This document shows positions 33,408 to 42,648 of a stretch of 64,000 nt of DNA, piece after piece. Both the position numbers and the translations under genes were made by a program. The stretch comes from an uncultured Lachnospiraceae bacterium (GTDB lineage Bacteria > Bacillota > Clostridia > Lachnospirales > Lachnospiraceae). The stretch lies in contig CANQEL010000001.1 of assembly GCA_947594855.1 (NCBI GenBank), positions 1 through 64,000 of the forward strand. Direction: 5' to 3'. The notes beneath the pieces are model-generated. The model saw only the letters and a program-made list of their open reading frames with translations, had not been told where the DNA came from and ran no database searches. The stretch's first letter is position 1. Each line of letters opens with the position of its first letter.

Positions 33408-36400
33408 TCATGTGACTATTTTCTTAACAGAGGAATAACGGCTGTATATTTTTTTCTTACCTTTAATCCGATATGTCCGTACTTTAATCTGTACCTTTTG
33501 CTTTCTTTTGTTATACTGAATCTTAAATATCCCTTTATATTTCTTTATCTTCACTTTGCCAACAGATACCTTTTTAAAATGTTTTTTTTCATTTTTAACA
33601 TATACCTGAATATATTCTCCATCATACTTTTTAAGTTTTATTTCAATATATTTTATTGCGCCCTCTCTTTTTTTCTTTAATGTAAACGTCGGTTTGGACA
33701 ATAACCGCTTATTATTTTCCGTAAGAGGCGGCGTTATATCCGGCGAAGGAAGTACGGCATCATTTTCTAATTGAAATTTCTGTACGCTTTTATTCTCCGG
33801 TTGGAAGCTGACTACAGGCGGATTTTCTGAAGGCAGCGGACTTTTTATAGTATGCGGAACTGCTGTGGCATAAGGCCGTCTTGTTGGTAAAGGTTTTTTT
33901 GTAGCACCTGGAGTCGGGGTTGGAAGCGCATAATCTTTGTCAGAATACAATTTTATATAATCAAAACCAAAATAACTGTACATATCTGCAAATTCCATAC
34001 CTGATTTTGACACTGTAGCATATATATCTATCCTTGAAAGATATTCTTCCCACCCTGTCAGTGAATACAAATCTATATTACATACGGCTGTTCCTTCATA
34101 GTCTTTGAAAAGACCTGTGCCTAAATCATATCTGGCTCCATAAGCGTCATAAAGTATGAGACCATAAGTTTCATCAAGCCCGTCATAAGCCAGTTCAAGC
34201 CATCTGTAATACCCCTTCACATGTGTTGTTTCGGGAGTGTAAAGCGTCACTATTTCATCCGTATTATTATTAAGTATACCATACCACACTGGATCAGACA
34301 CCACATCACAGGAAAACGCACCCTGCTGCCATGGTTTTTTCTGCCTGGGCTGTGATTTTTCCGAATCAGGTACCGGGGTAGGAAAAGGAACTTCCTTCAT
34401 GATATCCGTATTAGATACTCTTATCTTTCCGGCATGGCTGTATGTATCAGATTCCAGATTAATATATATTACCGGTCTTATAAGTCCTTTATTATCACAA
34501 AACATTCTGTAATTCATATTACCATCAACCGGTATACGATCCCATTTATAAGCCATAACCCACCACATGCTGTTTCCTGCCCACGGTCCTGTATCGCTTA
34601 CATATATACCCGACTGTTTTGCATAATCGCTTCCCTTACAGGTTCTCGTACAGGTTGCAGCACTATAAGCTGTATCTGCAAAACCATAATTATCCTGATA
34701 TAGATATTGCCATGAAAGAATCTTAACCTTATCAATAGTACCAAACATCTTATTTATAACTATTGCCTCTTTTTCTTTACTGTTAAATGCTTCATTATAA
34801 AAATCATTATTAAGCCATTTTCTTATATTGCTATCCTGCCATTCTTCCGTTTCCTCTTCCGCGCAGCCAAGGCCTGTATCCGATATCAGGCACGCAATAT
34901 CTCCATTTACTGAAAGCACACGCCATCTTATCGGCGTCTTTTTATCTTCAGTATCGGCCCTGCCATCTTTATTTGTATCATCCTGCCAGTAATTTCCAAA
35001 ATATATACTATCCCACTCGCTTTGTTTAATCCCTGTCTTCATCGTTTCTCCCCTTTCCAGAGGAAACACAGACTTATCTATATGTATTACAGGATGTACA
35101 TGTCGTTCAATATTATTTATTCCGGCGTCGATTTCTATTTCTCCATAATATACATCTGCATTTTCAGTACCTGACCTTCCCGGAGTACGTGTCCAATAGC
35201 TCCAGGAAACATCTATATATCTTCTTTGGTCGCTGTAAATATTTGGGCTGAAACCATAATCCTCATTTGTAAGTTCCTGTATAGACAGCAGATATACTTT
35301 ATCTATTGTGTCATTTCCACCATCGGTTCCATATATCGGATTATCCTCATTTACCACATGAGTATATTTTATCGCCTGTTTTTCAATGTTGTTAAAAGCA
35401 TCATTATAAAATTCATCATTCAGCCATTTACGCAGACTACATGTTTCCCATGTCACATCCTCATCCTTTTCATGATAAACCCGACTGGCAACTGTGCTTT
35501 CTGACATAAGAAATATATCATCACCATCTTCTTTTAATACACGCCACTTAATCGGCTGCGGCTCATCTTCTTCATCTATTTTATAATCATCATTTGTATC
35601 GCTATATCTGTAATTTCCAAAATACACTACATCGGATTCCGTATAAGTTACTTTCGGCATAGTAACTGAGTCATTAATATAATAATCGCCGGCTTTCACA
35701 GATTTTGCCTTTTCCCAGACTGATTTGGATAAATCTATATGCAGAACGGGACGTACCCCATATTCATCAGTCATCTTGTATGGAATATAGTAATCGTTAG
35801 GAATCAAATATCCGTCTTTATCTACTGCTCTCAATACATCATTTGAATCACTATCATAAAAACGCAGCCACCAGATTTCTCCCGGATTTATGGAAATGCT
35901 GCCGTCAGACGCAATTCTTGTATTTGTATCCTGGTTATTTTTATCAAAACCATATTTTATATTAACCGCTTCCTCACCTGAAAGAAGATATATCTTTTCC
36001 ATTGATTCGTATACTTCTGTTTTTACTTTTGTTTCGGTTATTGCCGCTTTCTCACTGCTATTAAACGCTTCATTATAAAAGTCATTATTAAGCCATTTAC
36101 GCAGACTGCATGTTTCCCATGTTACATCCTCATCCTCTGTGTTATTATACTGACGTTCTGCAAGTACACTATCCGCCATTATACAGGCATCATTTCCATC
36201 AACTGAAAGGACTCTCCATTTAATAGGCTTTTTCTCCCCATCTTCTTCCTGTGCATAATTTCCAAAATATATACAATCCCAACTGCTACATTCTATGCCA
36301 GCTTCTATTGTACCTGCATCCTCATACTCTATTTTGGACAAATCAACATGTATGACAGGACGTATTCCATATTGGTCATTTTCATAGGCCTCCCTGACAT

Positions 36401-38426
36401 ATGAAGTTTTGTATGGCTGCATTATATACGCACCGGTACTGCTTTCATATGGCCTTACCCAGAATTTGTAATACAACGAATAATTATTTTCTTTTACATA
36501 TTTAGTAGCCTCTGATTCAAAAATTTCTGATGTATATATTTTGTCACCATATGCATTGTCTCTCCTCAATTTTATGTATTTTTCAATATCAGACACTGAA
36601 AGAATACTCGCCTGATTTCCTATTATCGCTTCCCTCTCGCTATAACTAAACGCATCATTATAAAATTCATATTTAATCCATTTATACAATAAACTGTCCT
36701 TCCATTTTACATCTTTTTTTTCACTGTATTTATTAACAGACAGAATTTTATCAGATATAAGGAAAGCATCGTTTCCATCAATATCTATTATTTTCCACTT
36801 TATCGGAGTTTTTATATCTCTCTTATTTGTCCTTCCATCAGCATTTATATCCTCCTGCCAATAATTTCCAAAATATATACAATCTACAGTTTCCAACGTT
36901 GTCTGCGGGTTGTTAATTCCCCATTTACTCAGTTCTTCCTGCGCAGGTAAACCGGTTGGCTCCGCATCAGCCTCCGGAATACTATAATTATCTTTTATAC
37001 TATAATCAGACGCTTGTACTGTTCCTGCCTTTTTGATATTGCAAAATGAAATATCAATATGTAGAACCGGACGTATTGCATAAGAATTGTTCCATATATT
37101 ACATTGTCTTACCATTCCTTTATTTGTACACTTATAATTACTTTTCGTGCGTAAAAGCATATAAAAATCATCTTCGCCAAATATGCTTTTCGTATATTCC
37201 GTATGTCTTGCGCTTCGTGTGTCTGTCTCTGCCGTCCTGCAGCCCAGAAATCCATATCCGGTATTAACAGCTTCCTCTGCTGACATTAGATATATCCTGT
37301 CTTTTGTATTATTCTCATCTGTATTTATCACATTTGTTTCTTTTATTGATTTTCTATCATCCTTATTAAATGCTTCATTATAAAAATCTTTATTAAGCCA
37401 CTCCCTTATACTGCTCTTTTCCCATCCTTTCTCTATATCTACAGCAATTTCTTCATTATAATAATCAAGTATTTTATCTGACATAAGAAATACATCGTTT
37501 CCATTTACCGAAAGAACCCTCCAGCTTATCGGCGTCTTATCATCATTTTTATCCGAAACGCCATCGCCATTTGTATCTTCCTGCCAGTAATTTCCAAAAT
37601 ATACAACATCCCATTCGCTTCTGGCTATTCCAAGCTCTGCCATACCTGCTATCTCGCACGGAAAAACAGACAAATCTACCCAAAGTGCTGGACGCACTGC
37701 AAGTAAATTATCGGCATTATCCCTCGATAATAATCCCTCCGGTCCAACCGTATCTGCACACCCAAACATCGGTGTCCTCAGATACCATTTTACATATCCT
37801 TCATCATTGATATAATTACCGCACTTTTCTTTAATATAATCGGTAGCTTTAACTTTTCTCGTCATGCTGAGTATGGAAGAACTATTTTTAAATCCATAAT
37901 CGGGATTTAGTATTTCATTTTTAGATAAAAGATATATTTTATCTAAAGTATCATAATTTCTCACTGTGCCTTTTAAAGTGTACATATAATTTTCTACTAC
38001 AGTTTCTTTAATCGCCTGTTTTTCATCATCATTAAATGCATTTTCATAAAAATCATTATTTAACCATTTTCTCAGACTGCAATTTTCCCATATTATATCC
38101 TCATTTTCTGAATTATTATAGGGCATACATTCAATGGCCTCTTCTGAAAGCAAAAATACTTTATTTCCTTCCCTGCTTAATATTCTCCATCTGACAGGAG
38201 TTTTTGCATCATTCTTATCTGCAACTCCATCGCCATTTGTATCCTCCTGCCAGTAACTTCCAAAATATATGCAATCCATCGTATTAAATTCAACCCTTGG
38301 ATTATTCAGCTTATTCACATATGCCTTTACCGGACTGCAGGTAATCATCCATGACATAAACGTATGGATACACAATATTAAAACTAATACCAGTGAAATA
38401 AATCTTTTACCCTTTATCTTTACCAT
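33408..38426 (-). CDS. Secreted protein with six DUF6273 modules
   Basis: A 1672-aa exported protein. It has an N-terminal signal segment (ISLVLVLILCIHTFMSW), then six repeats of a ~220-aa DUF6273-type module opening with Y-F-G-N-Y-W-Q-E, holding W-E-x-C-S-L-R-K-W-L-N-N-D-F-Y and closing with I-R-P-V-L-H-I-D-L-S. Modules 1, 2 and 6 carry EF-hand-like loops (DTNGDGVADKND). A beta-sandwich of ~130 aa, a Pro/Thr linker and a very basic C-terminal domain follow. No LPXTG. The start was moved to ATG 38426, which has AGAGG upstream. It probably displays binding modules at the cell surface; the ligand is unknown. Confidence 0.82.
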   Translation of the reverse strand: MVKIKGKRFISLVLVLILCIHTFMSWMITCSPVKAYVNKLNNPRVEFNTMDCIYFGSYWQEDTNGDGVADKNDAKTPVRWRILSREGNKVFLLSEEAIECMPYNNSENEDIIWENCSLRKWLNNDFYENAFNDDEKQAIKETVVENYMYTLKGTVRNYDTLDKIYLLSKNEILNPDYGFKNSSSILSMTRKVKATDYIKEKCGNYINDEGYVKWYLRTPMFGCADTVGPEGLLSRDNADNLLAVRPALWVDLSVFPCEIAGMAELGIARSEWDVVYFGNYWQEDTNGDGVSDKNDDKTPISWRVLSVNGNDVFLMSDKILDYYNEEIAVDIEKGWEKSSIREWLNKDFYNEAFNKDDRKSIKETNVINTDENNTKDRIYLMSAEEAVNTGYGFLGCRTAETDTRSARHTEYTKSIFGEDDFYMLLRTKSNYKCTNKGMVRQCNIWNNSYAIRPVLHIDISFCNIKKAGTVQASDYSIKDNYSIPEADAEPTGLPAQEELSKWGINNPQTTLETVDCIYFGNYWQEDINADGRTNKRDIKTPIKWKIIDIDGNDAFLISDKILSVNKYSEKKDVKWKDSLLYKWIKYEFYNDAFSYSEREAIIGNQASILSVSDIEKYIKLRRDNAYGDKIYTSEIFESEATKYVKENNYSLYYKFWVRPYESSTGAYIMQPYKTSYVREAYENDQYGIRPVIHVDLSKIEYEDAGTIEAGIECSSWDCIYFGNYAQEEDGEKKPIKWRVLSVDGNDACIMADSVLAERQYNNTEDEDVTWETCSLRKWLNNDFYNEAFNSSEKAAITETKVKTEVYESMEKIYLLSGEEAVNIKYGFDKNNQDTNTRIASDGSISINPGEIWWLRFYDSDSNDVLRAVDKDGYLIPNDYYIPYKMTDEYGVRPVLHIDLSKSVWEKAKSVKAGDYYINDSVTMPKVTYTESDVVYFGNYRYSDTNDDYKIDEEDEPQPIKWRVLKEDGDDIFLMSESTVASRVYHEKDEDVTWETCSLRKWLNDEFYNDAFNNIEKQAIKYTHVVNEDNPIYGTDGGNDTIDKVYLLSIQELTNEDYGFSPNIYSDQRRYIDVSWSYWTRTPGRSGTENADVYYGEIEIDAGINNIERHVHPVIHIDKSVFPLERGETMKTGIKQSEWDSIYFGNYWQDDTNKDGRADTEDKKTPIRWRVLSVNGDIACLISDTGLGCAEEETEEWQDSNIRKWLNNDFYNEAFNSKEKEAIVINKMFGTIDKVKILSWQYLYQDNYGFADTAYSAATCTRTCKGSDYAKQSGIYVSDTGPWAGNSMWWVMAYKWDRIPVDGNMNYRMFCDNKGLIRPVIYINLESDTYSHAGKIRVSNTDIMKEVPFPTPVPDSEKSQPRQKKPWQQGAFSCDVVSDPVWYGILNNNTDEIVTLYTPETTHVKGYYRWLELAYDGLDETYGLILYDAYGARYDLGTGLFKDYEGTAVCNIDLYSLTGWEEYLSRIDIYATVSKSGMEFADMYSYFGFDYIKLYSDKDYALPTPTPGATKKPLPTRRPYATAVPHTIKSPLPSENPPVVSFQPENKSVQKFQLENDAVLPSPDITPPLTENNKRLLSKPTFTLKKKREGAIKYIEIKLKKYDGEYIQVYVKNEKKHFKKVSVGKVKIKKYKGIFKIQYNKRKQKVQIKVRTYRIKGKKKIYSRYSSVKKIVT

Positions 38427-38457
38427 AGTATGTTTCCTCTTTTTTAACACAATAAAG

Positions 38458-41055
38458 TTATGTAACTATTTTCTTTACTGACGAATAACGGCTGTATATT
38501 TTTTTCTTTTCCTTAATTTTATATGTACGGATTTTTAAATAAAGTTTCCGGTTTTTCTTATTATATTGAATCTTAAAAATTCCATTATATTTCTTTATCT
38601 TTATTTTTTTAAAAGATACTCTGCTATATCTTTTTTTATCGCTTTTTACATATACCTGAATATATTCGCCTTCATATTTTTTCAATTTTATTTCTATATA
38701 TCTGATACCATTCTGTTTCTTTTTCTTTAATGAAAATACAGGTCTTGCCATAAGCTTTTTTCTGTCATTACCCAGCTGTGTTCCTGATTGCCCGGATGCA
38801 TATCGCTGTTCTATATAAATATCCGGAATTGCAGATGGCAAAGGAGTCATCAACTGCTGAGGAGTTATCGATGGTGAAGGCGAATACTTTATTTCACCTG
38901 TAGGCAAAGGCCTTGCCGTATGCGGTACTGACGTCTGCTTCGGTTTGGCGGTTGGTGGAGGTGCGGCCGTATCCGCATACAATTTTATTGAATTTATTGT
39001 AATCCTTCCTCCGTTAGAATTTCCCTCGGCACCCCATGTAGGCGCCCATACATCTATCTGGGTTATATAATCATCCCAATTCTTCAATGAATATAAATCA
39101 ATAACCTTAACGCACTCCTCTGCATATCCAGGAAGGATTTCATACCCCAAATCATACTTTGTATCATCACCTGATTCCCAAGGATGTTCTTCGTTAATAA
39201 ATTTATCATATACCGACATTCCTCTGCTTCCGTCAGAGTCACAATATATTATCTCCACCCATCTGTAATAATCATCAATTCTCTGATTAGCAGGTATTTT
39301 GTAACACATATCCGGAAAATTTCCTTTGAATATAACAGTTACGCTTTCGTCAGAATTTTTCACATATCGCGAATTCCCCATTGTATATCCCGTATCAAGG
39401 TCAATCTCATAACAATAAGCATCCTTCGGCCACGGTCTTACTTTCTCATCCGGAGGTTGGGTTGCAGGATTGTGTGTTGGGTCCGGAGTCTGAGAAGGAG
39501 TAGGTTCAGGAGTTACAACAGGCGGAGTCTGTAATATGGCAGGTGTTTCTGAAGGAACTGCCGAAAGATCTTCCTTTTCAGAAGAATCAATATCCGATAT
39601 ATTGACGCTTCCTGCATAGCTATAACACCCTTTAGACAAATCAATATGTAAAACAGGTCTTATACCAATTTTTTTATCCACCACATCGCCTTTAATTATA
39701 TTTCCGGCATTATTAATAATTACCTCGTTATCGTCTATGCAGTTTCGTAAAAGCCAACATTCCTTATCCTGGTATGTATATTCCGGCATCAGTTCACTTG
39801 TATAATCCGTATTATATGCATGTCTTGTATATGTACTCGCACACATATATTCAGGAAAACCATACTCAGGGTTTACTGCTTCGTCGACGGATAACAGATA
39901 TATCCTGTCTGTCGTATTTTCACCGTTTTTTAATGCAGTATCAGTATTTACGGAATTATTTACATAAGCAGTCCTGATTGCTTCTTTTTCTGTTTCATCA
40001 AAAGCTTCATTATAAAATTCATTATTCAGCCAGTTACGTATATCGCATGTCTGCCATGTGACATTTCTGTATATATTATTATACTCTCTGTAATCAAGAT
40101 TTTTATCAGCCATAATAAAAGCGTCATCTCCATATACCGATAACACTCTCCATTTTATAGGAGTCCTGGCATCATTTTTATCCGCAGTTCCATTCCTGTC
40201 CGTATCTTTTTGCCAATATTTTCCAAAATATATGCAGTCATATACACAGTTATCTATTCCTGCGTTTACGCTGTCTGTATATCCATATGATATAAGCGAA
40301 AGGTCTGCATGCATTACCGGACGAACATAATATCGGGAATTTGCAATATAAACCTCCGTTAATTTTCCCATTTCATTTATGTAATAATCAGAGATACCAT
40401 CATCCCTCAGCCACCAGCTTCTGTATTTTTCATCACAAATAATATTGCTGTTATAGTCATAACTCATCATATTACATGCATAATCGGTTGCTGTCGCCTG
40501 ACTCATCATATTTGGGGTATCGTAAGAATAATAATATGGACTGTTAAATCCATAATCGTTGTTTGTCAAAGCTTCCTTATCAAGAATATATATATAATCC
40601 AACGTATATATATTATTGTCCATTACCTTCGTCTTTTTAATTGCCTTTTTTTCGATATCGTTAAAAGCCGTATTATAAAACTCATCATTAAGCCACATTC
40701 TAAGTATACTGTCTTTATATTTTACATTATTCATATGTGAATCGCTATCATAATAGGGCCGGACATCCAGGCATTTATCTGCCATAAGTAAAACATCACT
40801 ACCATCTTTTTCAAGTATTCTCCACTTAACAGGAGTCTTATCATCATTTTTATCCGCAGTTCCATCGCCGTTAGTATCTTCCTGCCAGTAATTTCCAAAA
40901 TATATGCTATCATACATTTTATATTCTATTTTAGGATTTTTTAAATCACAACCGTTATTCTCTGCTTTCGTGATATTATCGCTAAAAGATATTGCAACAG
41001 ATAGAGAAACTGCCGCAATAAGAATAATTGCTATTAATCTCCTGTACATTACCAT
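38458..41055 (-). CDS. Secreted protein with two DUF6273 modules
   Basis: An 865-aa shorter paralogue of its downstream neighbour: signal peptide (RLIAIILIAAVSLSVAISF), two DUF6273 modules (EDTNGDGTADKND and KDTDRNGTADKND loops), a shared beta-sandwich domain (WVEIIYCDSDGS..., IDLYSLKNWDDYITQIDVW), a Pro/Thr-rich linker, and a basic C-terminal domain ending KIYSRYSSVKKIVT, identical at the end to the neighbour. The two genes are 31 nt apart and arose by duplication with module gain or loss. GGAG lies 8 nt before ATG 41055, favoured over the track GTG. First gene of the kinase operon. Confidence 0.82.
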   Translation of the reverse strand: MVMYRRLIAIILIAAVSLSVAISFSDNITKAENNGCDLKNPKIEYKMYDSIYFGNYWQEDTNGDGTADKNDDKTPVKWRILEKDGSDVLLMADKCLDVRPYYDSDSHMNNVKYKDSILRMWLNDEFYNTAFNDIEKKAIKKTKVMDNNIYTLDYIYILDKEALTNNDYGFNSPYYYSYDTPNMMSQATATDYACNMMSYDYNSNIICDEKYRSWWLRDDGISDYYINEMGKLTEVYIANSRYYVRPVMHADLSLISYGYTDSVNAGIDNCVYDCIYFGKYWQKDTDRNGTADKNDARTPIKWRVLSVYGDDAFIMADKNLDYREYNNIYRNVTWQTCDIRNWLNNEFYNEAFDETEKEAIRTAYVNNSVNTDTALKNGENTTDRIYLLSVDEAVNPEYGFPEYMCASTYTRHAYNTDYTSELMPEYTYQDKECWLLRNCIDDNEVIINNAGNIIKGDVVDKKIGIRPVLHIDLSKGCYSYAGSVNISDIDSSEKEDLSAVPSETPAILQTPPVVTPEPTPSQTPDPTHNPATQPPDEKVRPWPKDAYCYEIDLDTGYTMGNSRYVKNSDESVTVIFKGNFPDMCYKIPANQRIDDYYRWVEIIYCDSDGSRGMSVYDKFINEEHPWESGDDTKYDLGYEILPGYAEECVKVIDLYSLKNWDDYITQIDVWAPTWGAEGNSNGGRITINSIKLYADTAAPPPTAKPKQTSVPHTARPLPTGEIKYSPSPSITPQQLMTPLPSAIPDIYIEQRYASGQSGTQLGNDRKKLMARPVFSLKKKKQNGIRYIEIKLKKYEGEYIQVYVKSDKKRYSRVSFKKIKIKKYNGIFKIQYNKKNRKLYLKIRTYKIKEKKKIYSRYSSVKKIVT

Positions 41056-41342
41056 GTTCACAACTCCATTCCGTATAAGGCAAATTATTACGCCTTTTCC
41101 TACCCTATAACATGCTGACAGGCATATACTGTTTTATTATATCAGATACACCTATGGAAAATCTTTCAGATTTTTTCTGTTTTTTTCTGCATAATAAATT
41201 ATTATATCATAAATATACTATAAAATCTTCTATTTTATATGTTTAGCATTTTTTAACAAAAATATATTTGGTCTAATTTATGCCACAATCACCATGTACA
41301 GTCTTATATGGACATAATTACAAAGGGTGATGATTACATATT
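41056..41342. promoter_or_regulatory. Divergent intergenic region
   Basis: This 287-bp AT-rich gap separates the leftward DUF6273/kinase operon from the rightward GHL10 gene. On the minus strand TGATATAAT (41144-41136) is an extended -10 about 80 nt before the DUF6273 gene. No convincing promoter is seen for the GHL10 gene, and no riboswitch-like fold was noticed. Confidence 0.4.
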
Positions 41343-42602
41343 ATGAAAAAGTACACATATTTTCTTACACTGCTTTTAATAGCATTATTATCTTTCACAA
41401 ATGATGAAAAAGCTTCTGCTGCCTCCATGAGGGGTATATGGTTATCTTACGTCGATTTTGAGGATGCCGGCCTTTATAACCGGAATGAACAGGAATTTAT
41501 ACAAAACTCAGATACTGTATTTAAAACCCTGAAAAAATATGGATTCAATACTATATACTTCCACGTAAGGCCGTTTGATGACGCAATCTATCCGAACAGT
41601 TCTTTCAAATGGTGCACAAGCCTTTCAGATAAACCTCTGAAATATGATGCGCTTAAAATACTTATAGATACGGCTCACCGATACAATATATCATTTCACG
41701 CCTGGATTAACCCCTATAGAATAACTATGGAAAAAATATATGACCCTTCAAAAACTTCTACTATTGAACACATAGTATCGGGAGTAAAAGAAATTATAGA
41801 AAATTATGATGTAGATGGAATACATTTTGACGATTATTTCTATCCTGCCGCAAAAGCAGGAAACCAGTTTTATGATGTTCCTGAAAAAGAACGTATGGAA
41901 TATGTCAACCGCATGGTACAAAGCGTATACAGTACAATCAAAAACTACAATCCTGAAATTATATTTGGAATAAGTCCGTCAGGAAATACCGAATATGCAG
42001 AAAGCATAGGCTGTGACCTTAATACATGGCTTACAGAAGATGGTTATATAGATTACATTGCCCCACAAATATACTGGTCAGATATTTATATATCCGGCAA
42101 AAAAACCAAAACGCTTTATTCAGACAGACTAGAGGAATGGTCTGACCTGGGGCTTGGCAATATCCCCGTATATCCGGGCCTTGCACTGTATAAGGCGGGT
42201 ATCAGAAGCAGCATAGACCGTGGATGGAGAAATACGGATAATATTGCAAAACAGGTCAGATTAAGTGATTTCTATGATTGTAACGGTTACATTTTGTTCA
42301 GTTACAGGGATTTGTTTACCTCTGCAGGCAAAAAAGAACTTGCCTCATATATGAAATATTTTTCTTCACTTAAAATCAAAAAAGCAACGTTGAGAATAAA
42401 AAGAGGCAGAAGATACAAATTTTCAAAACTTATTTCCGTAAAAAAGAAATATAAGTCATATATCAAATACTCTTCTTCAAATAAAAGAATTGCCACCATA
42501 TCGTCAAATGGCGTTATAAAGGCCCGCAAAAAAGGTTATGTACGTATATATGTGAAAGGAATCGCAGGCTCAAAAACAGGCTGCCTGGTAAGAATCTACT
42601 AG
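41343..42602 (+). CDS. Secreted GHL10-family (DUF187) glycosidase-like protein with Big-like domain
   Basis: A 419-aa protein: signal peptide (MKKYTYFLTLLLIALLSF), a GHL10/DUF187 barrel starting MRGIWLSYVDF with GFNTIYFHVRPFDDAIYPN, HAWINPYRI, VDGIHFDDYFYP and YIDYIAPQIYW, and a C-terminal basic bacterial-Ig-like domain (YSSSNKRIATISSNGVIKARKKG). GHL10 proteins are thought to act on glycans, possibly peptidoglycan or muropeptide-linked sugars, but few are characterised. Monocistronic, ended by a clear hairpin. AAAGGG lies about 13 nt from the ATG, a loose fit. Confidence 0.83.
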   Translation: MKKYTYFLTLLLIALLSFTNDEKASAASMRGIWLSYVDFEDAGLYNRNEQEFIQNSDTVFKTLKKYGFNTIYFHVRPFDDAIYPNSSFKWCTSLSDKPLKYDALKILIDTAHRYNISFHAWINPYRITMEKIYDPSKTSTIEHIVSGVKEIIENYDVDGIHFDDYFYPAAKAGNQFYDVPEKERMEYVNRMVQSVYSTIKNYNPEIIFGISPSGNTEYAESIGCDLNTWLTEDGYIDYIAPQIYWSDIYISGKKTKTLYSDRLEEWSDLGLGNIPVYPGLALYKAGIRSSIDRGWRNTDNIAKQVRLSDFYDCNGYILFSYRDLFTSAGKKELASYMKYFSSLKIKKATLRIKRGRRYKFSKLISVKKKYKSYIKYSSSNKRIATISSNGVIKARKKGYVRIYVKGIAGSKTGCLVRIY

Positions 42603-42624
42603 GCAGCCCGGCTGTTTTACTTTT
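42579..42624 (+). terminator. Terminator of the GHL10 gene
   Basis: GGCTGCCT and AGGCAGCC form an 8-bp stem around the stop codon, followed by CGGCTGTTTTACTTTT. Confidence 0.75.
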
Positions 42625-42648
42625 CCCTTTACTGTATATATATCATGG

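Noticed and set aside
33408-41055. Dockerin domains and a cellulosome
   Set aside because: The DTNGDGVADKND loops look like dockerin calcium loops, but they occur singly inside larger DUF6273 modules without the paired dockerin segment, and no cohesin is seen.
41165-41340. Riboswitch upstream of the GHL10 gene
   Set aside because: The leader is very AT-rich with no conserved aptamer motif or terminator/antiterminator pair that I can see.
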